A program made the position numbers and the translations under genes. 64,000 nucleotides of DNA. Origin: JBBREP01 sp038202885 (GTDB lineage Bacteria > Actinomycetota > Acidimicrobiia > IMCC26256 > PALSA-610). The number at the start of each line of letters is the position of its first letter. Position 1 is the stretch's first letter. Location of the stretch: the NCBI GenBank assembly GCA_038202885.1, contig JBBREP010000009.1, positions 9,567-73,566 on the forward strand, written 5' to 3'. Of the stretch, positions 24,493 to 32,249 are shown in pieces. The notes beneath the pieces are model-generated. The model had not been told where the DNA came from and made no database searches. It saw only the letters and a program-made list of their open reading frames with translations.

Positions 24493-25736
24493 GCGGCGTC
24501 GTGGACACCTTCGACGTCGCCCGCATCAAGCGCGACTTTCCGATCCTGTCGACCACGGTCGAGGGCAAGCCGATCGTGTATCTCGATTCTGCGTCGTCGG
24601 CGCAAAAACCGACGTCCGTCCTCGACGCCATGGACCACGCATACCGCACGCAGTACGCCAACGTGCACCGGGGCGTGTACCGGATGGCCGAAGACACCAC
24701 TGCCGCTTTCGAAGGCGCCCGTGGCAGCGTCGCTCGGTTCATCGGCGCGGCCGAGGCCCGCGAGGTCGTGTTCACCCGCAACGCCACCGAATCGATCAAC
24801 CTCGTGGCCTATTCGTGGGCACGCGCCAATCTTCACGAAGGCGACGCCATCGTGCTCACGCACATGGAGCACCACGCCAACGTCGTGCCGTGGCAAATGC
24901 TCGCAGCCGAACGAGGCATCGAGCTGCGCTGGATCCCGCTCACAGCCGACTTCCAACTCGATCTCACCGAACTGCACCAGCTCCTCGATGGCGCACGGTT
25001 GCTCTGCGTCAGCGCGATGTCGAACGTGCTCGGCACGATCAACGACATCAAGCCGCTGGCCGACGCGGCCCACGCGCACGACGCGCTCATCGTCGTCGAC
25101 GCGTGCCAGTTCGTGCCGCACGTGAGCACCAATGTCCAGGCATGGGATGCCGACTTCGTGGCGTTCTCGGCCCACAAGATGTGCGGACCAACCGGCATCG
25201 GTGCGCTGTGGGCACGGGCCGAACTGCTCGAGGCGATGCCCCCGTTCCTTGGCGGCGGCGAGATGATCCGCGACGTTCGCCTTGACGGCTTCACCACCAA
25301 CGACATCCCGTGGAAGTTCGAGGCTGGCACACCGGCGATCGTCGAGGCGATCGGCTTCGGTGCGGCCGTCGAGTACCTCGAGTGCATTGGGATGGACGCG
25401 GTGCGCGACCACGAAATGCGCCTGACCCGTTACGCGCTCGATGAGATCAGCGGGGCGTTCGGCGACTCCATCACGATCTACGGCCCACGCGACACGTCGA
25501 TTCGTGGCGGCACCGTCTCGTTCCTGCTCGACGAAATCCACGCCCACGACGTCAGCCAGTTCCTCGACGAAGACGGCGTGTGCGTGCGGGCCGGGCACCA
25601 CTGCGCCAAGCCGCTGATGCGCACGTTCGGTGTGCCGGCCACCACCCGCGCAAGCTTGTACGTGTACAACGACGAGGCCGACGTCGACGCCCTCGTCGTG
25701 GCACTCGGAAAGACCCAACAGTTCTTCGCCCGTTGA
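24489..25736 (+). CDS. sufS: Cysteine desulfurase SufS
   Basis: This PLP enzyme takes sulfur from cysteine for Fe-S cluster assembly. The 415-residue protein has YLDSASSAQKP near residue 31, HMEHHANVVPW near residue 120, the PLP-lysine motif FSAHKMCGPTG near residue 223 and the persulfide Cys in RAGHHCAKPL near residue 364. Short spacing before that Cys is typical of group II desulfurases (SufS), which need SufU or SufE as acceptor; sufU follows. Start GTG 24489 overlaps the sufC stop; GTG 24501 is an alternative. It is in the cytoplasm and coupled to sufC. Confidence 0.94.
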   Translation: MSGVVDTFDVARIKRDFPILSTTVEGKPIVYLDSASSAQKPTSVLDAMDHAYRTQYANVHRGVYRMAEDTTAAFEGARGSVARFIGAAEAREVVFTRNATESINLVAYSWARANLHEGDAIVLTHMEHHANVVPWQMLAAERGIELRWIPLTADFQLDLTELHQLLDGARLLCVSAMSNVLGTINDIKPLADAAHAHDALIVVDACQFVPHVSTNVQAWDADFVAFSAHKMCGPTGIGALWARAELLEAMPPFLGGGEMIRDVRLDGFTTNDIPWKFEAGTPAIVEAIGFGAAVEYLECIGMDAVRDHEMRLTRYALDEISGAFGDSITIYGPRDTSIRGGTVSFLLDEIHAHDVSQFLDEDGVCVRAGHHCAKPLMRTFGVPATTRASLYVYNDEADVDALVVALGKTQQFFAR

Positions 25737-25761
25737 CGGCGACACCGTAGGATCAGGCGAA

Positions 25762-26244
25762 ATGGCCGGACTCGAAGACCTTTACCGCGAGATCATCCTC
25801 GATCACTACCGCTCGCCGCGCAACCGCGGCGAGTTGGAAGTACCGCCCGCGCACAAAGTCGAAGGGTTCAACCCGCTGTGCGGCGACGAGGTCGCCGTGT
25901 ATCTGATCGTCGACTCGGCCACGAACACCGTCGCCGACATCAAGATCAGCGGCCAGGGCTGCTCGATCAGCCAGGCCTCGACGTCAATGATGAGCGCGGC
26001 GGTGAAGGGCAAGTCGGTCGACGAAGCGCGCACGCTGATCCGTGCGTTCAAGGCGCTCATGTCGATCCACGAGAGCAAGCTCGAAGGTGAGAGCGACGGC
26101 AGCGACCTCGCAGCCGATCTCGCCGGCGTGCGCCTCGGTGACCTCGAGGCCCTCCAGGGCGTCGTGAAGTTCCCGGTGCGCATCAAGTGCGCCACATTGG
26201 CGTGGAACACACTCCAGCAGGGCCTCGACGAGCTCGACGCCTGA
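25762..26244 (+). CDS. sufU: SufU sulfur-transfer/zinc protein
   Basis: This 160-residue IscU-like protein shows the SufU opening LEDLYREIILDHYRSPRNRG. Its three conserved Cys are in NPLCGDE near residue 40, GQGCSISQAS near residue 66 and IKCATLAW near residue 144. The insertion around residues 100-125 between the second and third Cys is typical of SufU, which binds zinc and accepts persulfide from SufS. ATG 25762 lies 25 bases after sufS. It completes a sufC-sufS-sufU operon; sufT and a regulator gene are missing here. Confidence 0.93.
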   Translation: MAGLEDLYREIILDHYRSPRNRGELEVPPAHKVEGFNPLCGDEVAVYLIVDSATNTVADIKISGQGCSISQASTSMMSAAVKGKSVDEARTLIRAFKALMSIHESKLEGESDGSDLAADLAGVRLGDLEALQGVVKFPVRIKCATLAWNTLQQGLDELDA

Positions 26245-26395
26245 CGTTCTCGCTCTCAGCTTCGGGACCAGCGGCGGGCGTGCGCCCGGCGGATTCCAGC
26301 GGAGAGAAAGAAGTCACCTGTTCACACAACCCGTACCCTCGACCCGCCGATAAGGGGCTAGCGTTGTGGATACAGAAGAGCGGCAGGAGGCTCGC

Positions 26396-26569
26396 ATGAA
26401 TCAGACCGGCACCGTCACGTTGATTGACGAAGCACTCCAACGCTTCGCGGCGCGTGATCTCGTCGCTGGTCATGAGGTGGTCGACTTTTTGCTCGACCTC
26501 CGCATCGCCGTGCTCGACGACAGCGAACTGCGTGAGCTCCTCGAGCAAGAGGCGCAACCGACCGCCTGA
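26396..26569 (+). CDS. Small acidic hypothetical protein (57 aa)
   Basis: ATG 26396 has an excellent AGGAGG Shine-Dalgarno at 26385-26390, which supports a real translated gene. The 57-residue product is acidic and predicted mostly helical (VTLIDEALQRFAARDLVAG, VVDFLLDLRIAVLDDSELRELL) with no membrane segment. I do not recognise the family. It stands alone between sufU and a 464-bp gap. Confidence 0.55.
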   Translation: MNQTGTVTLIDEALQRFAARDLVAGHEVVDFLLDLRIAVLDDSELRELLEQEAQPTA

Positions 26570-27033
26570 GCCCTCCGAGGGCTTCGTAGTCACGGTTGCA
26601 GGCGTCAGGCCTGGTCGGCGGTATCGCCCTGCGCGGCTTGGACCTTGGCGCGGCCCAATTCTGCCAGCGGAAGGTTCGGCACGAGGCGCGCGGTGTCGGC
26701 GCGTCACTGTCGACCACCACGAAGCGTCCGACAGCGATCCCCACGATGAGGCACGAAGGCCGTGTATTTCGGGGTCATCCGGCCATCCGCCGAACACGCG
26801 GCTCCGTATGCGCCGACCGACGGTGGCGACGCACCTTGACCCGCAGAACCCGCAATAACGCTCGGGCCGCGTCGAGACACCGTGCCGATGGGAACGAAAA
26901 CCGGCCCTGAAACGTCTACCTGTCGACCTGCTCGTATCGTGGGGTCGGCCGATCAGATCGGTAACCTTGTTCTTCCCGATGGCGCCCCGTCGCCCCGGTA
27001 ACCAATCGCCTCCAGCTCTCGTCAAAGGTTCTC
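26570..27033. other. 464-bp region with no recognised gene
   Basis: No open frame here has a convincing start, Shine-Dalgarno or protein-like sequence, and no tRNA-like TpsiC loop is seen. GC is slightly lower and the base pattern lacks strong third-position bias. It probably holds the promoter and leader of the following L,D-transpeptidase gene. A structured leader RNA is possible but I could not identify any known riboswitch class. Confidence 0.4.
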
Positions 27034-28071
27034 GTGCGTCACATCTGGTTCCGCGTCGGCATCGTCGCCGGCGTCGCTGTGCTCGTCGCCGCCGTCAGCC
27101 TCGTGGGCTATGGCTACGTATGGGGCTTCGACAACCCGTCCGCGACCGCGGGCACGTCGGGGACGCTTGCAACGACCACCACCGTCGCGTCGACGAGTTC
27201 GACGACACTGGCGCCCACGACAACGTCGACGGTTGCGCCGACCACGACGACGACCCACCCCAGAATGGCCAACCCGGCGCCGCTGGCAATGCCACCCGTG
27301 CCGCCGAACGGGCTCGGCCAGGGCAGTTCGGGGCCGACGGTGCTCGCGTTCGAGCAGCGCCTCGCAAGCCTCCACTTCGATCCAGGTCCGGTCGATGGTC
27401 GCTTCGACCTCGCCACGCGTTACGCGGTCGAGACCGTGCAGAAACTGTGGACGTTGCCGCGCACCGGTCGTATTGACGACTCGACTCGGTTCGTGATCTC
27501 GCACTTCAAGTACCCGACGCCTGCGGTGAGCGACGGGCCGGCGACTCGCGTCGAGATCGACCTCAACAAGCAGGTACTCGTCGTGTGGCAGGACTGGCAG
27601 GTCCGGCTCATGACGACGACGTCGACGGGGAGCGGCCGATACTTCTGCGGCGGCGACGCGGGCTGCCAGTACGCGATCACGCCGGCTGGCCGCTTTCACT
27701 TTCAGCGGTACCACTCAGGCTGGGACCACGGGAAGCTCGGTGACCTGTGGAACCCGTACTACTTCAACGGCGGCATCGCCGTGCACGGCTACTCATCGGT
27801 CCCGGTGTACAACGCCTCACACGGCTGCTCGCGCATCCCGATGCACATCGCCAACTACTTCGCAACGTTGGTGAGCCACGGTGAAGAAGTCGATGTGGTC
27901 GGCACTCCTGCCGGTCCGCCTCCCGGCACGCCCCTACCGACGAATCCTCCGCCCGTCTCGACGACCACGACGAGCGTGCCCGTGACGGTGCCGAAGACGA
28001 CCACGACCCATACCGCGACAACGCACCCGACCACCACGACCACCCAACCGGTCACGACCACCACGCACTGA
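27034..28071 (+). CDS. L,D-transpeptidase (YkuD domain) with peptidoglycan-binding domain
   Basis: This 345-residue cell-envelope enzyme has an N-terminal membrane anchor (about residues 6-28), a Thr/Ser-rich linker to residue 75, a peptidoglycan-binding type 1 domain (about 93-150, VLAFEQRLASLHFDPGPVDG) and a YkuD catalytic domain. The active-site motif is HGYSSVPVYNASHGCSRIP, containing the nucleophilic Cys and the conserved His, Gly and Arg. A long Thr/Pro tail follows. Such enzymes make 3-3 cross-links in peptidoglycan or attach proteins to it. The tail and anchor suggest it spans the wall from the membrane. The start is GTG. Confidence 0.9.
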   Translation: MRHIWFRVGIVAGVAVLVAAVSLVGYGYVWGFDNPSATAGTSGTLATTTTVASTSSTTLAPTTTSTVAPTTTTTHPRMANPAPLAMPPVPPNGLGQGSSGPTVLAFEQRLASLHFDPGPVDGRFDLATRYAVETVQKLWTLPRTGRIDDSTRFVISHFKYPTPAVSDGPATRVEIDLNKQVLVVWQDWQVRLMTTTSTGSGRYFCGGDAGCQYAITPAGRFHFQRYHSGWDHGKLGDLWNPYYFNGGIAVHGYSSVPVYNASHGCSRIPMHIANYFATLVSHGEEVDVVGTPAGPPPGTPLPTNPPPVSTTTTSVPVTVPKTTTTHTATTHPTTTTTQPVTTTTH

Positions 28072-28095
28072 ACGTCGGGCGCATCGCCAAGCGTT

Positions 28096-29022
28096 TCAGG
28101 TCGCGCAGACGGCGGTGACTGGAGTCGTCAGGGCCGTACCAATGTGGTCGGCAAGCGGTCCGTCGCCAGTCACGACAAGGCCCGTGTCACCACGGATCGC
28201 TCTGAGGCCGGCGTCGTGCGCGCAATACTGCTTCTGAAGGTTCAGGAGCACGTTGTTGCCCGTGCGATCGGCAACGTTGGGCGCGAGTCCGATCACCTGA
28301 ATACGACTGTCGGCTGCGCAACTTCCGTGGATGGCCGCGAGATGTTTGTTCTTCGGATCGAGCAACAGTGTGCCGCGATAGAGCGCGTTCGTTACATCGA
28401 TCTTGACGCCACCACAGTTGACGCCGCCGTGTTGTAGCAGTGTGTTGATGGCATCGATCTCGTTCCAAGCACCCGCGAACCGCAGCGGCTTTCTGTTGTC
28501 GCACTGCTCCTGTCGATACGTGCCGTGCAGTATCGCCGCCAGCACGTGCGCCGTGTCGTTCGCCGGCACGAGCGTGGCCGACTGCGGACGCACGATCCAG
28601 TGATACCCGTACATCACCGAACGGCCGGTTCCATTCACGGACTTGCAGTCGATCGCGGTGCGCCGCGCGATGTAAATGCCGACGTCCGCAGGATCGGCGA
28701 AGGCAAAGTTTTGGATCTGTTCGAACCACACCACACATGTCGCCTGCGCCCCAAGGATGGGGAGGTGAAATTTTGGGTTCTGGGAGATGTCGCGGTGGTA
28801 CGTCGGCGCTCCGCAGAATTGCGGCAGCGCGCCGTGCACGAGCCGAGCGAAGTTGGTGATCTCCTTGAGCGAGCCGACGTCGCTCGTGACGACCGTGGGC
28901 GCGATCGTGGTGGAAGCGGTCGTCTTGGCGTGGCTCGTTTTGTCGCCCCCACATGCACCCACGAACACGAGGCCAGCAACGAGAAGCGCCGACCCGCGGC
29001 GCAGTGACCAACGGGCGCGCAT
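28096..29022 (-). CDS. Lipoprotein of unknown function
   Basis: This 308-residue protein begins with a classical lipoprotein signal: MRARWSLRR, a hydrophobic stretch, and lipobox VGAC near residue 24, followed by a Thr/Ser-rich linker. The mature part has several Cys (for example FCGAPTYHRD, ATCVVWFEQ, GVNCGGVKI, GSCAAD, QYCAHDAG), an even number that could form disulfides outside the cell. I do not recognise a domain. It is 24 bases from the convergent transpeptidase and may be an envelope-associated solute or wall-binding protein; that is a guess. Confidence 0.65.
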   Translation of the reverse strand: MRARWSLRRGSALLVAGLVFVGACGGDKTSHAKTTASTTIAPTVVTSDVGSLKEITNFARLVHGALPQFCGAPTYHRDISQNPKFHLPILGAQATCVVWFEQIQNFAFADPADVGIYIARRTAIDCKSVNGTGRSVMYGYHWIVRPQSATLVPANDTAHVLAAILHGTYRQEQCDNRKPLRFAGAWNEIDAINTLLQHGGVNCGGVKIDVTNALYRGTLLLDPKNKHLAAIHGSCAADSRIQVIGLAPNVADRTGNNVLLNLQKQYCAHDAGLRAIRGDTGLVVTGDGPLADHIGTALTTPVTAVCAT

Positions 29023-29103
29023 CGGCGGTAGGTTAGCCGCGGGGGGGCCCGGGCGTGGGCGGGGGCCACGAAGCTGTCCGTGCAGTGAGGTCGTGCTATT
29101 TGC

Positions 29104-30210
29104 TCACGGAATGCTGAGCGAGCTACCAGCCAACAGCACGGGCGGGAGCGGGTGCACCAGACCCTTGGGATCGATGCCCGCGTTCGCCGGGTTGGCGCCC
29201 CGGACGCTGAGCGTCAACGGAATGACGGGACCGTACGCGCCCTTGCAGGTGATGACGCGCAACGACGGTCCTGAAGGCTCCTTGGCCGCCGAGCAGCTCG
29301 TGCCACGGGTCGTGTCCCAAATACGCGGGTTAACCGTCTGGGCGTACAGGAAGCTCGCTGACGCGTTGCCGGCGCCTGCGATCTTGATCACCGTCTTGAC
29401 CGCCTTGCCGTTGATCGGCGTCTGGCTCTCTGCACACTGGCGGATCGTCGCCACGTTCTGGGTGGCCGAACTCAGCGGGTTGTAGTCCGCGATGTCGCCG
29501 GCCGTCGGTGACGCCGAGATGTCGTCGAGCGTGCTGAGGTCGATCATGTGGTCGACGTCCTCACAGGCCGCGGGGTCAAGCACGGCCTTCGTCTGGACCG
29601 TCACCGGCTTCAGGCTCAAGTCGACCGACGAACCGCCGGTCAATGCACCACCAACGACGGTGGCGCCGCTCGGCAACGAGACAGTCATGCCGGCGTCGTA
29701 GTTGATCCGCAGGACTGTTTTCGACACCGCGAAGATGCCCGACTGCACCTGCGCTGACGTGCTCGTGGTGATCGTGCCCTGGTGCTTCGTGGCGCTCGTC
29801 ACTGCCGAAGCCGTGCCAGCGTCATCGACAACGAACGATGTGAGCGTGCACGCCGGCGTGGTGGTGAGAAGGTCCTTCAGCACAATGAGCTGGTCGACAA
29901 CCGTCGCCGCGTTCACGACGACGCCGTTGACCTTCCCCGAATAGTGCGCATTGGCCGCACCGTGACCACTGGCGCCATCGATCTGGATGCCGTCACCAGC
30001 CGCGGCGAAGTTCAAACACAGGTCGCTGTCGGCGAAACCGGGATGGGTGGAACCAACGCCGGTGAACGCGGCGGTGTTCGCGCCAAACGACCAGTCGGCG
30101 TAGGGGTGGAGCGTGGTCGTCGTAGCGGAGGCCACGCCGACCGATCCCACTGCGATGCCTGCGGCGAGGCCGAATACGGCCGCTCCGCAGGACAACTTCT
30201 TGAGCTTCAC
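29104..30210 (-). CDS. Secreted protein of unknown function
   Basis: This 368-residue protein has a clear Sec signal peptide (MKLKKLSCGAAVFGLAAG..., cleavage after ASA near residue 29). The mature sequence is rich in Thr, Ser, Ala and Val, with the alternating pattern of beta-strands and a few Cys pairs. It contains no catalytic motif I recognise. The C-terminus LLAGSSLSIP has no sorting signal. Start ATG 30210 has AGGAG just upstream (GAGGAGACAC). The protein could be a surface or extracellular beta-sandwich protein. The 205 bp upstream hold only its promoter region. Confidence 0.65.
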   Translation of the reverse strand: MKLKKLSCGAAVFGLAAGIAVGSVGVASATTTTLHPYADWSFGANTAAFTGVGSTHPGFADSDLCLNFAAAGDGIQIDGASGHGAANAHYSGKVNGVVVNAATVVDQLIVLKDLLTTTPACTLTSFVVDDAGTASAVTSATKHQGTITTSTSAQVQSGIFAVSKTVLRINYDAGMTVSLPSGATVVGGALTGGSSVDLSLKPVTVQTKAVLDPAACEDVDHMIDLSTLDDISASPTAGDIADYNPLSSATQNVATIRQCAESQTPINGKAVKTVIKIAGAGNASASFLYAQTVNPRIWDTTRGTSCSAAKEPSGPSLRVITCKGAYGPVIPLTLSVRGANPANAGIDPKGLVHPLPPVLLAGSSLSIP

Positions 30211-30415
30211 GTGAGTGTCTCCTCTGTGCTCGTGATCAGGCCTCCGCGGCCAGCGCGGCGGCCGAGATGTTGGCGCCGCGTGACGGGCTTGTCAAGAATC
30301 TCTGACAACTTGGTTGCGAAGTGCGACGGGATCCGACACGCAGCATCGCAGCCGTGGCCAGAGTGTCCGATGTTGTTATTGAGTGGTTCGACGTCGCGCG
30401 GTGGTGGCTGCGCAG

Positions 30416-30967
30416 CTAGGCGGCTGACGGTCTCGCCGGAGTCCATTCTTCAGCGGTGATCGCCCATCGCTCGTGATCGCGCCACGCCCCGCCCACCTGC
30501 AGGTATCGCGGCGAAAAGCCCTCGCATCGGAACCCGGCCCGGGCGGCCAACGCCTTGGAACGCTCGTTGCCCGGCTGGATGTTCGCCTCCAACCGGTGCA
30601 AACCGTGCACGCCGAACGCGTGGCCGACAACGAGGCGCAGGCCTTCGGTCATGTAACCCTCGCCCGCATAGGGCAAGAAGGCGTAGTAGCCGACGAACGC
30701 TTGTTGAAGACCACCCATGATGATCGTGTTGAGGTTGACGACACCGACGAGCGCACGATCGTCACGGCGACGCAGGTGAAACGCCTGCGCGTCACCGGCG
30801 CGCGTCCGGCGCACGTACGCCGACCACTGCACTGGCGTCGACGGCGCGTAGACCCAGGGCACCAACAGCGAGGCGCTGCGCGCGACGGTCGCAAGAAACT
30901 CGTTGCGATCGCTCATCTTCGGACGGACCAACGCGATCCGTTCGCCAGTCAGGATCGTGCGCGCCAC
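30416..30967 (-). CDS. GNAT-family N-acetyltransferase, RimJ/RimL type
   Basis: This 183-residue acetyltransferase has the RimJ/RimL pattern: ERIALVRP near the start, RRRDDRALVGVVNLN near residue 75 and YYAFLPYAGEGYMTEGLRLV near residue 93, which includes the acetyl-CoA loop. LEANIQPGNERSKALAARAGF near residue 123 is the motif for the last strand-helix. The closest known functions are acetylation of ribosomal-protein N-termini; many relatives act on other amines. It is on the minus strand, downstream of the sufB-sufC run but with 98 bases between, so it may be separately transcribed. Confidence 0.85.
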   Translation of the reverse strand: MARTILTGERIALVRPKMSDRNEFLATVARSASLLVPWVYAPSTPVQWSAYVRRTRAGDAQAFHLRRRDDRALVGVVNLNTIIMGGLQQAFVGYYAFLPYAGEGYMTEGLRLVVGHAFGVHGLHRLEANIQPGNERSKALAARAGFRCEGFSPRYLQVGGAWRDHERWAITAEEWTPARPSAA

Positions 30968-31002
30968 GGCCCAAACATTAGAAGGTGACCCCCGCCCAAG
31001 CC

Positions 31003-31051
31003 ACCGTGTGCCGATCTACCGGTCGCCGGTGCCGCTGGAGCGGCACACGGT
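31003..31051. terminator. Inverted repeat after sufC (family C copy 1)
   Basis: ACCGTGTGCCG (31003-31013) and CGGCACACGGT (31041-31051) form an 11-bp stem. It lies 15 to 63 bases beyond the 3' end of the minus-strand sufC and probably terminates the suf transcript. The same arm sequence occurs at 49100-49156 between convergent genes. Confidence 0.6.
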
Positions 31052-31065
31052 TGGGTGTGGCCGTG

Positions 31066-31896
31066 TCAGAGACCGAGCTTGTCCATGAACGCCGGCGTCG
31101 CGATCGTGGGGTCGGCGAATGGATCGGGCGCGGCCGGTCGCTCGAGCGCCAGTTCCTCGATCCCGAGCTCCTTGGCAAGACCCTCGTATCCGACCTCTTC
31201 GATGCGGTCGGCCAGTTCGGGGCCACCACTGCGCACGATACGCCCGGCCATCATCACGTGGATGCGGTCAGGCTCCAGGTCGTGCAACAAGCGCGCGTAG
31301 TGCGTGATCGCGAGCACGCCCAACGAGTTCTCAGACGTCATGGCCTGCACGCGTCGAGCGACGGCGCCGAGCGCGTCGACATCAAGACCGGAGTCGATCT
31401 CGTCGAGCACCGCGAACTTCGGGCCGAGCAATGCGAGCTGGAGTGTCTCCAAACGCTTTTGCTCGCCACCGGAGAACTCGTCGTTGACCCCGCGGCCGAG
31501 GAACGAGTCGTCGACCCCGAGGCGCAGCGCCTCACTGGCGACGCGCTCGGCCAACCCCTCGCTCGACACTCCACGCGCACCCTGCGATGCCGCGACCAGG
31601 TCGGCGACCCGCACACCGGGCACCTCGACGGGATACTGCATCGCCACGAACAAGCCGGCATGGGCCCGCTGCCACGTGGGTCGCCCGAGGAGTTCCTGGC
31701 CATCGATCGTGACCGAGCCGCCGGTGACCGTGTAGTCGGACTTGCCCATCAGCGTGTGGGCGAGGGTGCTCTTGCCACAGCCGTTCGGGCCCATCACCAC
31801 GTGCACTTCGCCCGAACCGACACGCAGCGACACGCCGCGCAGGATCTCGAAGCCAGCCACCGTCGCGTGCAGGTCGCTGACAATCAGTTCGCTCAT
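31066..31896 (-). CDS. sufC: Fe-S cluster assembly ATPase SufC (copy 2)
   Basis: This is the SufC of the sufB-sufD cluster: about 276 residues, Walker A GPNGCGKST, Q-loop AMQYPVEVPG, signature FSGGEQKR and Walker B FAVLDEIDSGLDVDAL. Unlike copy 1 it has a C-terminal tail of about 25 residues (RPAAPDPFADPTIATPAFM). Start ATG 31896 overlaps the stop of the Rieske-type gene (ATGA), so the two are coupled. SufC works with SufB and SufD as the scaffold complex. Copies 1 and 2 are clearly diverged from each other, so this is not a recent duplication. Confidence 0.92.
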   Translation of the reverse strand: MSELIVSDLHATVAGFEILRGVSLRVGSGEVHVVMGPNGCGKSTLAHTLMGKSDYTVTGGSVTIDGQELLGRPTWQRAHAGLFVAMQYPVEVPGVRVADLVAASQGARGVSSEGLAERVASEALRLGVDDSFLGRGVNDEFSGGEQKRLETLQLALLGPKFAVLDEIDSGLDVDALGAVARRVQAMTSENSLGVLAITHYARLLHDLEPDRIHVMMAGRIVRSGGPELADRIEEVGYEGLAKELGIEELALERPAAPDPFADPTIATPAFMDKLGL

Positions 31897-32249
31897 GTGC
31901 ACCCCCGCTCGCCCTCGGCTCGCGCCGCGAGGGGCTTTGCTTGGCTCACGATCACGTCGTCACCTTCGGTGCGCACGGCGAACACTGGCACGGGGCGTGT
32001 CGCGGGCAACGTCAGCGCCTCGCCCGATCGCAACGAGAACATGGCGCCGTGTTTGGGGCATTCGATCTGGCATTCCTCGGGCCACACATCGCCTTCGCTC
32101 AGCGAGAACTCGGCGTGTGAGCACGTGTCGCCGATCGCGAACCACTCACTGCCGATGTGCACCACGCACACAGGCACTCCGTCGACATCAACGCGCGTCG
32201 CGGCACCGTCGGCAAGGTCGGCGAGACCACGCGCTCGCGTCTCGGTCAT
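31893..32249 (-). CDS. Rieske-type [2Fe-2S] ferredoxin in the suf operon
   Basis: This 118-residue protein has the Rieske ligands C-x-H in DTCSHAEF near residue 43 and C-x2-H in IECPKHGAMF near residue 63, in the spacing used by NirD- and dioxygenase-type ferredoxins. It lies between sufD and sufC with ATGA overlaps on both sides and so belongs to the operon; similar genes sit in suf loci of other actinobacteria. A role in electron delivery or as an early cluster recipient is inferred. The last 15 or so residues (AARAEGERGC) are encoded by a dispersed repeat (31901-31947), so the tail may be an addition. The start is ATG 32249. Confidence 0.88.
   Translation of the reverse strand: MTETRARGLADLADGAATRVDVDGVPVCVVHIGSEWFAIGDTCSHAEFSLSEGDVWPEECQIECPKHGAMFSLRSGEALTLPATRPVPVFAVRTEGDDVIVSQAKPLAARAEGERGCT
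31901..31947. repeat. 47-bp repeat inside a coding sequence, family E copy 2
   Basis: It starts ACCCCCGCTCGCC then TCGGCTCGCGCC and ends GGCTCA, matching 18818-18864 at most positions over the first half. It covers the end of the Rieske-type gene and encodes its charged C-terminal tail. Confidence 0.6.

Noticed and set aside
26183..27025. A 280-residue minus-strand open frame after sufU
   Set aside because: It overlaps the end of sufU and the small gene with a strong Shine-Dalgarno, and shows no protein-like pattern.
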